A DNA stretch of 64,000 bases from Alcanivorax sp. 1008 (GTDB lineage: Bacteria; Pseudomonadota; Gammaproteobacteria; Pseudomonadales; Alcanivoracaceae): positions 62,001-126,000 of the forward strand of contig NZ_JAFMPS010000004.1 of the NCBI RefSeq assembly GCF_020667895.1. Reading direction: 5' to 3'. Below are positions 40,225 to 48,334 of this stretch, one piece after another. Position numbers and translations under genes: made by a program. Within the stretch, counting starts at the first letter, position 1. Each line of letters starts with the position of its first letter. The notes under the pieces were generated by a model, which was not told the DNA's origin, did no database searches, and was given only the letters and a program-made list of their open reading frames with translations.

Positions 40225-40962
40225 TTATGCCGGGATCGTGGACGTTCCAGCTTCGACTTGAAGCAGCTGGGAATAGTCGCAGAACTGCGTCACCTGCTGC
40301 AGATGGCATATCAATCTCTCGGCAAGATGGTTTTGCAGATCAAACGGGTGCAAGCCGACTCGCAACACGCTGCCCGTGCGCCTGGCCAACGCCAAATTGA
40401 ACTGATTGCTTGCAGAAAGAAACATCGTTCGCATGGCGTTATCCGCTTCGTAGCCCGTCAAAGGCAAGCGCTGATGAAATTGATCGGTCAAACGAACCAC
40501 ACCGCTTAGCGTTTCCATCAAGGCAAACGGTAGTGCCTGCTGCGCCGTCCTGTTGAGCCGACCAACCGCCCAGGCCGGAGGCACATACAGCGGCCCCAGC
40601 GGTAAATCATGCTCGGCAAACCAGGCATGACAGCGCAGTATCAGTGACATCAGCTCATGGGAGGGACGGGACAGGTGCTCCGCCGCATCGCGGGACAGCA
40701 TCAAACTGTGCAAGTGATGAAATAAAGAGCGGCTTTTTCTTGCCCGATGATCCCAACCATGGCCCGCCAATGGGTGACCCGCCGCAGCCAGGCGCCGCAA
40801 CCATGCCAAATCATCCACACACCAATGCCGACCGGGCACTACCAGCAGGGTGATATGTTGCGGCTGCAACTCAGGCACGGACACAAAAAGCTGAGTCAAC
40901 ATGGCGCTGATCGCAGGCCGTGTCTCCGGCATCACATCATGGATAGACAATAGAGCGCGCAT
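40225..40962 (-). CDS. DUF2334-type polysaccharide deacetylase-like protein
   Basis: The 245-residue protein has an NodB-like fold by motif: S-I-H-D-V at the N-terminus (metal Asp), G-H-G-W-D-H-R (metal His pair), Y-V-P-P-A-W in the middle and G-L-H-P-F-D-L near the end. It probably deacetylates a sugar polymer or glycolipid. Its start codon shares one base with the stop of the glycosyltransferase, so the two are co-translated and probably act on the same glycan or lipid. Confidence 0.85.
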   Translation of the reverse strand: MRALLSIHDVMPETRPAISAMLTQLFVSVPELQPQHITLLVVPGRHWCVDDLAWLRRLAAAGHPLAGHGWDHRARKSRSLFHHLHSLMLSRDAAEHLSRPSHELMSLILRCHAWFAEHDLPLGPLYVPPAWAVGRLNRTAQQALPFALMETLSGVVRLTDQFHQRLPLTGYEADNAMRTMFLSASNQFNLALARRTGSVLRVGLHPFDLQNHLAERLICHLQQVTQFCDYSQLLQVEAGTSTIPA

Positions 40963-42131
40963 CAGATCTCAGCAGTGGCCGCCAGACGGCGCAACAAGGC
41001 AAAGGTTGGCGATGGCAGAGGACGAGGCAAATGGGCCGCCTGACGGGCAGCAATTCGCAGCACCTGCGACCATTGGCCAAGGCTCTGCTCGTTTATTTCC
41101 CGCGCCGCCCGCTCTCCTTCCAGCATCATCTGCCGCCGTGCTTCCCGCGGCATCTGCTCAAGCCGCCGCAACGCCAGCAATGGTGACTCATGGGCATGCA
41201 TCACGAAAAGACCGCCAGCCAGTTCCGGCCAATCGTTAATGCCGCAGGCCGGCGTCACCATTACCAATCGACGCCGCGCCATAGCCTCCAGCGCAACCGT
41301 GCCGAAAGCCTCTACGGAAGATGGCAAGATTAGCAAATCATGTTTATCCACTTGCTGGACCACAGTTTCGCGCGAGCACCAACCATGGAAGCTGAGATTG
41401 CTTTGCTGGCGCACATGACGCTCAACCATGGCCCGCAAGGGCCCATCACCAACTATAGAAAACTGCAGGTCCGGCCGTGCCTTCGACAATGCCAGAAACT
41501 GATCCAGATTTTTCTCCGCCGCCAACCGGCCGACAAACAGCACATGCCTAACCTGTCCAGCGGGCTCAGTTATCGGCGTTTGAATAAACTGCGGCGCTAG
41601 CGGCGTGCCAACCAGATGAGGACTGAAAATACCCAGTTCACGCAGCTGACTCATCATCGGCTCGCTAATCGTTGCCACCGATGCTGCACGCCGAAACATC
41701 CAGCGATTAAGCCATCCGAGAGCACGGCGGGCGACACCAGCGAACCAGCCACGCCAGTAAAGATTGACCAGACTGTGATAATCGGTCTGATGGGTTACGC
41801 ACACAGGAATACCAAGACGGGCTGCAATCCAGCTGGCTGCGAAAGAAAAAACTCCTGGGCCAGGAATGACAATAACGTGGGGCTTCATGGTCATGATCCG
41901 CTGGGTCAACCAGCGCATTCTTGGCAAGAATAAACGTTGCGTGGGATCGCCAGGCATCGGCAGGGACAAACCCTGACATGGATGCGGCTCATCCAGTCGC
42001 GGCGACACCAGTTCAACCTGCGCAACCCGCGTCTCAAGATGGGCCACCAGGTCCTGAAAATAGGTGCCGACACCATTGCGTCCCTGAATGGCATCCACAA
42101 CAAACAGAATTCGAAGTTCGCTGGTTTTCAT
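40962..42131 (-). CDS. GT4-family glycosyltransferase
   Basis: The 389-residue protein has the GT-B fold pattern of family 4: an N-terminal G-V-G-T-Y loop, H-Q-T-D-Y-H, then F-V-G-R-L-A-A-E-K-N-L and P-S-S-V-E-A-F-G-T-V-A-L-E-A-M-A (nucleotide-binding E-x7-E). The closest architectures I recall are mannosyl- or sulfoquinovosyl-type lipid glycosyltransferases. Paired with the deacetylase, it may glycosylate a membrane lipid. Acceptor unknown. Confidence 0.85.
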   Translation of the reverse strand: MKTSELRILFVVDAIQGRNGVGTYFQDLVAHLETRVAQVELVSPRLDEPHPCQGLSLPMPGDPTQRLFLPRMRWLTQRIMTMKPHVIVIPGPGVFSFAASWIAARLGIPVCVTHQTDYHSLVNLYWRGWFAGVARRALGWLNRWMFRRAASVATISEPMMSQLRELGIFSPHLVGTPLAPQFIQTPITEPAGQVRHVLFVGRLAAEKNLDQFLALSKARPDLQFSIVGDGPLRAMVERHVRQQSNLSFHGWCSRETVVQQVDKHDLLILPSSVEAFGTVALEAMARRRLVMVTPACGINDWPELAGGLFVMHAHESPLLALRRLEQMPREARRQMMLEGERAAREINEQSLGQWSQVLRIAARQAAHLPRPLPSPTFALLRRLAATAEI

Positions 42132-42200
42132 GGCCGCCAGTGTGGCCCGGCCATGTTCCGAAAATATGACAGCGATGGGTCAAATTGTTAGCAGCTATAC

Positions 42201-42827
42201 TCACCGCAATGAGCCATCAACCAACTCCACCAGACGACCATTAAATACATGACTCATGATTCTGGCCATCTCCGGTGCCGCCACCTGCATGTCGCCGGCA
42301 ATCCACTGGCGCAGCCCCGCCAGGGAAGCTCCAGACACCATGCTGACAACAATCTCCACCTGCTGACGATCCACCGGCTGAACACCTCGCTGGCGCAGCA
42401 GCGCTCCCAGCACGCGAGCAAAATAACGACGCAGCAGGGACAGGCTCAGATCCGATTGGGCCGGGTCTGCCAGCAGGCGCAGGATATCCGGGTGCTGCCT
42501 GGCCACCACCATGGCCATCAGATTGATTTGCTCGGACAGACTATCGTCGAAATTCTGGAAAAGCGGCTCCGCCTGCTGCCAGAAACCGTCGAACAGCTCG
42601 TCCAGCGTGGCCCGGTAAAGCTCTTCCCGATTACGGTAGTAGCGGTACAGGTTTTGCCTCGACATACCCGCCTCTGCCGCCACCTCCGCCATCTTCACCC
42701 CACGGTAGCCGTGGGCTGCGGCCAGCCGGATAAAGCCCTGCCGGATCAGCATGCGAGTACGCTCATCCGCGTTTTGGGCAGGACTACTTGACAGTTCGCC
42801 ATTGGTGTCGCGTGTCACAGCCGCCAC
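42201..42827 (-). CDS. TetR-family regulator
   Basis: The 208-residue protein (GTG start) has the N-terminal helix-turn-helix V-A-A-E-A-G-M-S-R-Q-N-L-Y-R-Y-Y-R-N-R-E-E-L, followed by a helical ligand-binding domain. It is divergent from the desaturase gene with 45 bases between starts, so it probably controls that gene and itself. No clear palindrome was found in the gap. Acyl-CoA ligands are common for such neighbours but not shown. Confidence 0.88.
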   Translation of the reverse strand: MAAVTRDTNGELSSSPAQNADERTRMLIRQGFIRLAAAHGYRGVKMAEVAAEAGMSRQNLYRYYRNREELYRATLDELFDGFWQQAEPLFQNFDDSLSEQINLMAMVVARQHPDILRLLADPAQSDLSLSLLRRYFARVLGALLRQRGVQPVDRQQVEIVVSMVSGASLAGLRQWIAGDMQVAAPEMARIMSHVFNGRLVELVDGSLR

Positions 42828-42872
42828 TCTTTGCCATAAATAGGGTGTTTACTTTGTCCCGGAGCGACCCCA

Positions 42873-43754
42873 ATGGCAAGCCTGCCAACCGACAATATGG
42901 AGCTATTCAATGCTCTGAAGAAGCGCCCTTACATCGCCTGGCCAACGGTGATCCTTCTGCTGGCCTGCCATACGGTGATTTTTTCCAGCTGGGCACTGGT
43001 GCTGACGGAGCAGATGCCACTGTGGGCGGGCTGTGTGGCCAACAGTATCGCCATGTACTTCCTGTTCAGCCCCATCCATGACGCAATCCATCATGCAATG
43101 AGCACCAACGACAAGATCAACCAGTTCTTCGTCTACTTGATCCTGCTGCCGATCGTGCCCTTCTCTGATGGCCAGATGCTCCGTGTCGGACACATGATGC
43201 ACCATCGCTTTGCCAATGAACCGGAGAAGGATCCGGATCACTTCACCATGACCGCCCCCCTGCCCGCGCTGTGGATCTGGTTCTTCTGGGACTTTAACTA
43301 TCTAATCTACTACCTGCGCAACAAGGAGCGGTTCGCCAAGATGTACGTTGGCCATCCGTTACGTGACACCATCATGGTGTGGACCCTTGCCTTGGCTGTC
43401 GGCTGGTTCTATCCGATGGAAGTAATCTTCCTGTGGCTGATCCCGTCAAGGATGATGGCGTGGACAATCGCGCTCGTGTTTATGTACCTGCCCCATTATC
43501 CCCATGACATCGCCCACAATGATGCCCCCTATCAGGCTACTCATATGCGTCGCGGCCTGGACTGGCTGATGACCCCACTGATGGCATGGCAGAACTACCA
43601 TCTGGTTCACCACCTTTACCCGACGGTGCCGTTCTATCGTTACCGTCGCCTGTGGAATGCCCGGCAGAAATTCCATGAAAGTCATAACCCGTCCACGGTG
43701 GGGTCCCTGTCCCTGCAGCCGGATCGGATCAAAAACGAAGTGTCATCTGCTTGA
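42873..43754 (+). CDS. Membrane fatty acid desaturase/hydroxylase family protein
   Basis: The 293-residue membrane protein has three His boxes: H69-D-A-I-H-H74, H107-M-M-H-H111 and N-Y-H-L-V-H-H-L-Y-P near 247, plus an extra L-P-H-Y-P-H-D-I-A-H. These bind a diiron centre in membrane desaturases, hydroxylases and carotenoid hydroxylases. Four or so helices surround them. CGGAG precedes the ATG. Substrate unknown; the TetR neighbour and the lipid genes around it favour an acyl chain. Confidence 0.85.
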   Translation: MASLPTDNMELFNALKKRPYIAWPTVILLLACHTVIFSSWALVLTEQMPLWAGCVANSIAMYFLFSPIHDAIHHAMSTNDKINQFFVYLILLPIVPFSDGQMLRVGHMMHHRFANEPEKDPDHFTMTAPLPALWIWFFWDFNYLIYYLRNKERFAKMYVGHPLRDTIMVWTLALAVGWFYPMEVIFLWLIPSRMMAWTIALVFMYLPHYPHDIAHNDAPYQATHMRRGLDWLMTPLMAWQNYHLVHHLYPTVPFYRYRRLWNARQKFHESHNPSTVGSLSLQPDRIKNEVSSA

Positions 43755-43761
43755 CTTGTTT

Positions 43762-43802
43762 TAGTCCCATGCTTGTCATCCTTGATGATCGGCATGGGAC
43801 TA
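43762..43802. repeat. Two-level inverted repeat after the desaturase gene
   Basis: TAGTCCCATGC (43762-43772) pairs with GCATGGGACTA (43792-43802), and inside it TCATC (43776-43780) pairs with GATGA (43784-43788). It starts eight bases after the desaturase stop and ends just before the sulfotransferase GTG. There is no T-run. Confidence 0.55.
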
Positions 43803-43806
43803 TATC

Positions 43807-44985
43807 GTGACCAACAGGCTCTCGTTCTGGCACCTGTTCTGGCGCAGTTTCTTCCCCGATAGACACAGCGCCTACCGACAGTTCTCTCTGCAGCGTGTAG
43901 CAATAATGCTACTGTTCTGGCCGGCATTTCTGACAATAGCCCTGATCAACCGCCTGTCCCTGTGGCTCGACACCCTGCTATTTCCTGAGTTCGAAAATAT
44001 TGAGATTTATCAGCCCGTATTTGTTGTTGGCATCCCACGCAGCGGCACAACATTTCTACATCGATTACTGGCAGCGGACGACGAACGATTTACCACCACC
44101 GCACTATGGGAGCTGATATTCGCCCCTTCCATTTTGCAACGCCGTTTCTGGATCGCTTTTGCTCACCTCGATGGTAAATTAGGCAGGCCATTTTCCCGTC
44201 TGCTGCATTTTCTCGAACGTGCAGCACTTGGTGGCCTGGATGGCATTCACAAAACCGGACTACTTGACCCAGAGGAGGACTATTTAGCGATGGCTCCCCA
44301 TTTGGGCTGCTTCTTACTGATCCTGCCTTTGGGTGACGCGTCCCTGTGGAAACTGGCCCATCTGGACACAGCCGTAGATCAAAAACAGCGCAGACACTTA
44401 ACCAGCGTGTACCGTCAACTGATCCAGCGACATCTTTATGTTCATGGCGCGGACAAAACTTTCCTGTCAAAGAATCCCTCTTTTACTCCCTGGATGGAAA
44501 GCCTGAAGGACGAGTTCCCCGACAGCCGCTTTATCGCTTGCATTCGTTCTCCCCAGCAGGCCTTACCCTCACAGATCAGCTCCATACTGCCCGGTACAAA
44601 AATATTTTCCGGGAAGCCAGACCTGAACTGGTGGCGAGATGGGTTAACCGACATGCTGCTGCATTACTACGACATACTAATGCAGCGCCATCAACAGTGG
44701 ACCGAGAAGGAAATTCAGATCATCAGGATGAATCAACTTGCCAGCGCGCCGATGACATCAATCGGCTGGCTATACAAGAATTTTGGCTGGCACATGGGCG
44801 AGCCATATCGACGCTGGCTTGAAAGTGAGGATGATAAAGCCGGAAGCCATCGCAGCGGGCATCAATATACAGCAAAAAAACTGGGAATTGATGCCGCTGA
44901 CATCGAGAGAAGATTTCATCAACCGATGGATTACTTTCAGCTAGCCGACCGCCCTTGTCAAAATGGTTTCAGTCGAACTGACTAA
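43807..44985 (+). CDS. Sulfotransferase family protein
   Basis: The 392-residue protein (GTG start) has a hydrophobic N-terminal segment and the PAPS-binding P-loop G-I-P-R-S-G-T-T-F-L-H, with the 3'-phosphate motif F-I-A-C-I-R-S-P further on. It should transfer sulfate from PAPS to a hydroxyl group, plausibly a lipid or hydroxylated acyl chain given the desaturase/hydroxylase next door. Its bases look more AT-rich than its neighbours by eye, hinting at transfer. It overlaps the crotonase gene by 17 bases at the 3' end. Confidence 0.85.
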   Translation: MTNRLSFWHLFWRSFFPDRHSAYRQFSLQRVAIMLLFWPAFLTIALINRLSLWLDTLLFPEFENIEIYQPVFVVGIPRSGTTFLHRLLAADDERFTTTALWELIFAPSILQRRFWIAFAHLDGKLGRPFSRLLHFLERAALGGLDGIHKTGLLDPEEDYLAMAPHLGCFLLILPLGDASLWKLAHLDTAVDQKQRRHLTSVYRQLIQRHLYVHGADKTFLSKNPSFTPWMESLKDEFPDSRFIACIRSPQQALPSQISSILPGTKIFSGKPDLNWWRDGLTDMLLHYYDILMQRHQQWTEKEIQIIRMNQLASAPMTSIGWLYKNFGWHMGEPYRRWLESEDDKAGSHRSGHQYTAKKLGIDAADIERRFHQPMDYFQLADRPCQNGFSRTD

Positions 44986-45745
44986 AGTCAGGCTTACGCT
45001 TTTGCATAAATGCCTGCATCGCTTCTCGAGCCTCCGGCGATACCAAACGCTTGGCAAAAGCATCCCCCTCAATGGCCATATGGCTGCGCAACCGCTCGTC
45101 AAATGGCGCACGCATCAGCTGCTTGGTTAAACGCACTGCTGCTGCCGGCTGCGCAGCAATCCTCGCAGCTTGCTGGCGAGCATGTGGAAAATACTCGTCA
45201 TCGGATAAACGGGCATTAGCAATGCCCAACTGACAAGCACGGTCAGCATCAATAGTTTCACCCAGCATGAGCAGCTCGGCAGCGCGCTGATGCCCAATCA
45301 ATAACGGCAAAAGGTAACTGGAGCCCGCCTCCGGGCACAGGCCCAGCGAAGTAAACGGCATCTGCAACCTGGCGGATTCGCCCACATAAACCAGGTCACA
45401 GTGCAACAGCAGTGTGGTACCAACACCCACTGCAGGACCATTAACGGCAGCAATTAACGGCTTGGGGAAAACCGCCAGCTTAGCCAGCAAAATCATTACT
45501 GGCGCATCTTCACCAAGTGGCGGGTTCTGTAAAAAATCCACCATATCGTTACCGGCGGTAAAACACTCCTGAGTACCGGTAATCAGCAGTGCGCGGATTA
45601 AAGGATCAGCCTCAGCACGGTCAAATGCCTTGTTGATTGCGGTATACATAGCGTGGGTCAGTGCATTCTTGCGATCGGGCCGCTGGATGGAAACTTCCAA
45701 CACGCCACCACTCTCACTGACAACGATTTCTTTACACTCTGTCAT
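44969..45745 (-). CDS. Enoyl-CoA hydratase/isomerase (crotonase family)
   Basis: The 258-residue protein has the crotonase oxyanion segments F-T-A-G-N-D-M and A-A-V-N-G-P-A-V-G-V-G, then F-T-S-L-G-L-C-P-E-A-G-S-S with a Glu in the isomerase-type position. It likely acts on enoyl-CoA esters in fatty acid breakdown. It is last in the AraC-SDR-HIT-CPXCG-crotonase run, nine bases after the CPXCG gene. Confidence 0.9.
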   Translation of the reverse strand: MTECKEIVVSESGGVLEVSIQRPDRKNALTHAMYTAINKAFDRAEADPLIRALLITGTQECFTAGNDMVDFLQNPPLGEDAPVMILLAKLAVFPKPLIAAVNGPAVGVGTTLLLHCDLVYVGESARLQMPFTSLGLCPEAGSSYLLPLLIGHQRAAELLMLGETIDADRACQLGIANARLSDDEYFPHARQQAARIAAQPAAAVRLTKQLMRAPFDERLRSHMAIEGDAFAKRLVSPEAREAMQAFMQKRKPDFSQFD

Positions 45746-45754
45746 TACTCTCTC

Positions 45755-45940
45755 TCAGTCTCGATCAGTGCCCACAAATACCTGCGGCATCCCGTCATCC
45801 CCGACACAGACACTGACGTTAATGGGACTACAGCAGACACTGCAGTCTTCGATATAGCACTGCTCTGATACGGAGCAATCGATTAACAATTCGATCGACT
45901 CGCCACAGTAGGGGCAGCCACAAAATATGCTCTCAAGCAC
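45755..45940 (-). CDS. CPXCG-motif cysteine-rich small protein
   Basis: This 61-residue protein (GTG start) matches the CPXCG family: C-P-Y-C-G near the start, C-S-V-x-x-Q-C-Y-I-E-D-C and C-C-S-P-I, about nine cysteines with a zinc-ribbon look. The tail I-x-V-x-V-x-x-D-D-G is family-like. It overlaps the HIT gene by 8 bases. Function unknown. Confidence 0.85.
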   Translation of the reverse strand: MLESIFCGCPYCGESIELLIDCSVSEQCYIEDCSVCCSPINVSVCVGDDGMPQVFVGTDRD

Positions 45941-46346
45941 AGCGGTAACTCAACCGTTCGCGCAATGGTTTAATCCAGTGTGGCTGGCCACTCTCAGGCC
46001 ACGGCACAACCGCTCCATTGCCCCACACGGGACCAGGCCAGCAGGGATCACCTTGCTGCCGGGCGATGATATGAATGTGTAACTGCGGCACCAGGTTGCC
46101 AAGAGCACCGATATTCATTTTCAGCGCACCGGTCAGGGACTGCAGGTGCAGCGCACAGCGATTCACCAGATCAAGCAACTCATGCTGCTCGTCAGCATCA
46201 AGTTCATACCACTCGCGAATATTATCGTGCTTTGGCACCAACACCAGCCAGGCAAAGCGCTGGTCGTTCATCCAACGAATCCAGCAAAACGTCGTCTCAC
46301 CAAGGGACCGGGTATCCGCCAGCAGGCGTGGATGCAACTCAGCCAC
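45933..46346 (-). CDS. HIT-domain protein
   Basis: The chosen GTG at 46346 gives 137 residues, V-A-E-L-H-P-R-L-L-A-D-T, and overlaps the end of the SDR gene by 8 bases; a TTG at 46337 is the alternative. The HIT region reads N-I-G-A-L-G-N-L-V-P-Q-L-H-I-H-I-I-A-R, so only two of the three usual histidines are present. I recall this as normal for this gammaproteobacterial subfamily. Likely a nucleotide-binding hydrolase-fold protein. Confidence 0.85.
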   Translation of the reverse strand: MAELHPRLLADTRSLGETTFCWIRWMNDQRFAWLVLVPKHDNIREWYELDADEQHELLDLVNRCALHLQSLTGALKMNIGALGNLVPQLHIHIIARQQGDPCWPGPVWGNGAVVPWPESGQPHWIKPLRERLSYRCA

Positions 46347-47139
46347 TAACGATATCCAGCATTGCGGACCCACCCAGCAATGACACACCACCATCCAGAG
46401 CAACCACCTGCCCGGTCATATATCCCGTTAACGGGCTAACCATCAGCATGGCCATCTGGGCCATTTCGTCCACCATGGAGAACCGGCCAAGCGGCAGCCG
46501 GGTGCGAATCTCATCGCCCTTGTCTGCTGCCAGCAGGTCGCCGCCAACCGTGCCGGCGACATAACCCGGTGACAGCGCATTAACTCGCACACCGCGCTTG
46601 CCCCACTCGATAGCAAGGGTCTTTACCAGCATGTCAACGGCGGCTTTTGCAGCACAGACATGAGCCTGATAAGGCATGGGCATCTGCGACTGCGGCGCCG
46701 TAATGGCGAGCATCTTTACGTTGCTGCCAGCCAGGTGCGGGAAGGCTGCCTTGAAGGTGTGAAATGTTCCCTTCAAATCAATATCCACCACCGCACTAAA
46801 ACCGTTACTACTAATGGCCTCCGCCGGGGCGAGAAAATTACCAGCGGCGCCGGCAACTACTATTTCGTATGCACCAAAATGGTCAGCACCTTGTTGCGCA
46901 GCTTCATTCATCGCCTCTGCATCGCGAACATCTGCAGAAAAGCCGATTGCCTCTCCACCGGCCTTTTCAATCATCTCCCGGGTTTCATCAAGCTTCTCAA
47001 GCCGCCGACCGACCATCACCACGCGAGCACCATGAGCGGCAAGCATGCGGGCAATACCCTGATTAATTCCACTACCGGCACCGGTGACCAAGGCCGTTTC
47101 GCCGGCCAGCATGTCCCGGGGAAGATACAAACTATGCAT
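46339..47139 (-). CDS. SDR oxidoreductase, 2,4-dienoyl-CoA reductase-like
   Basis: The 266-residue protein has the cofactor motif T-G-A-G-S-G-I-N-Q-G and R-V-N-x-L-S-P-G. The active-site region reads Q-A-H-V-C-A-A-K-A-A-V-D-M-L, lacking the standard Tyr four residues before Lys, as in peroxisomal-type 2,4-dienoyl-CoA reductases. With the crotonase in the same operon this suggests breakdown of unsaturated fatty acids. AGGAGA seven bases upstream fixes the ATG. Confidence 0.87.
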   Translation of the reverse strand: MHSLYLPRDMLAGETALVTGAGSGINQGIARMLAAHGARVVMVGRRLEKLDETREMIEKAGGEAIGFSADVRDAEAMNEAAQQGADHFGAYEIVVAGAAGNFLAPAEAISSNGFSAVVDIDLKGTFHTFKAAFPHLAGSNVKMLAITAPQSQMPMPYQAHVCAAKAAVDMLVKTLAIEWGKRGVRVNALSPGYVAGTVGGDLLAADKGDEIRTRLPLGRFSMVDEMAQMAMLMVSPLTGYMTGQVVALDGGVSLLGGSAMLDIVSG

Positions 47140-47192
47140 TATCTATCTCCTTGCCAGCACCCTGGTGGCACTGTCCGTTCAGTGATGCCAAT

Positions 47193-48206
47193 TCAACGGC
47201 GATAGTCGGAAGGACTACGACCGGTCCAGCGGCGAAACGCACGGGCAAAATTGGATGCATCGGAATAACCCAGCTGTACTGCAATATCGTCGACGGTGAT
47301 TTCCGTCTGCGTCAGGTATTCAACGGCCAGCCCCTTGCGCAGGTCGTCGAGAATTTTCTGATAGCTGGTACCCAACTGCTGCAGCTTGCGCTTCAAGGTC
47401 CGCGATGACATGTGCAGGTCGGAAGCGGCCTCATCCACGGAAGGAAAGCGACCTGACTGCGCCAGAATTATCCGTCGCACCTGGTTGAGCAGCTTTGGTG
47501 GCGACTTGATATTCGCCATCTCTTGTTCGCACTGAGCCTCCGCCATTCTTGCCAGACGAGGGTCGGCGAAACGTAGCCTCTGCTCCAACCGCGATGCGGG
47601 AAAACGCATTTGGTTATATGCACAGTCAAATAGCACTGGCACCGGGATCAGCGGCTTCATGCGCGCATAATAATCCGGCTCAGGAAAAGCAAAACGTAGC
47701 TCGCCGTCCATGGGCACTTCACCCAGTAGCTTCAGCCCCATAAAGTGAAAACTACTGAACAGGCTCTCCACCACAAATGGCTGCAGGTCATTCAGTGCCA
47801 CCAGCTCATCCAGCTCCAGTATCGCCGTATCCCCCTCCACCTTAAGCTGCAGGTCAACGATAGTGGTACGAGTGCGGAAAAACTTTACTGCCAGCTCCAC
47901 CGCATCACGCAGTGTTTCACTACTCATTGCGGCGTAGCCAAGAAAGCCATGGGATGACAGCGTCAGAGTGGCGCCAAAATCCCAACCAAGCCAGGGCGCT
48001 CCGGTCAGCTTCATGGCGCGCCTTATTACATCAACAAAATCCTGTAATGGAAGTCGTGCAGACGGATCACGAAAATCCGACTCGCTGGCATCATCGGGCA
48101 ACAGGTCCGCCGCCTTCACCCCGTAACGCTCAACCGTGGCTAACAATAACGGCGCGTACTCAGTGGAGACGGAGTACTCGTCCGGATTCATTTTCAGAAT
48201 GGTCAT
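47193..48206 (-). CDS. AraC-family regulator with OruR-type sensing domain
   Basis: The 337-residue protein has an N-terminal domain of the Arabinose_bd/OruR type and a C-terminal double helix-turn-helix (S-V-D-E-A-A-S-D-L-H-M-S-S-R-T-L-K-R-K-L and V-D-D-I-A-V-Q-L-G-Y-S-D). It precedes the SDR operon by 53 bases on the same strand and is divergent from the diiron gene, so it may control either. Lipid-responsive regulators of this type are common in hydrocarbon degraders. Confidence 0.9.
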   Translation of the reverse strand: MTILKMNPDEYSVSTEYAPLLLATVERYGVKAADLLPDDASESDFRDPSARLPLQDFVDVIRRAMKLTGAPWLGWDFGATLTLSSHGFLGYAAMSSETLRDAVELAVKFFRTRTTIVDLQLKVEGDTAILELDELVALNDLQPFVVESLFSSFHFMGLKLLGEVPMDGELRFAFPEPDYYARMKPLIPVPVLFDCAYNQMRFPASRLEQRLRFADPRLARMAEAQCEQEMANIKSPPKLLNQVRRIILAQSGRFPSVDEAASDLHMSSRTLKRKLQQLGTSYQKILDDLRKGLAVEYLTQTEITVDDIAVQLGYSDASNFARAFRRWTGRSPSDYRR

Positions 48207-48281
48207 GCGATGAACTCTCTAAGTCGGCGCCAACACATGGCGCAAAATGACCGGCTAATGACACAAGATAACCTCGGCCCA

Positions 48282-48311
48282 TTGCCTCCTGCAAGGCAAA
48301 CTGGCCCTAAT
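48282..48311 (+). promoter_or_regulatory. Putative promoter of the diiron gene with inverted repeat
   Basis: TTGCCT (48282-48287), 18 bases, then CCTAAT (48306-48311). TTGCCT pairs with AGGCAA (48294-48299), so the -35 is one arm of an inverted repeat that the divergent AraC regulator could bind. GGCGCC/GGCGC lies nearer that regulator. Confidence 0.35.
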
Positions 48312-48334
48312 GTCACATATCAGGGAGATTTCTT

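Noticed and set aside
46060-46110. HIT motif missing the third His taken as a defect
   Set aside because: I recall the same two-His form across this subfamily, so it is probably not a broken gene.
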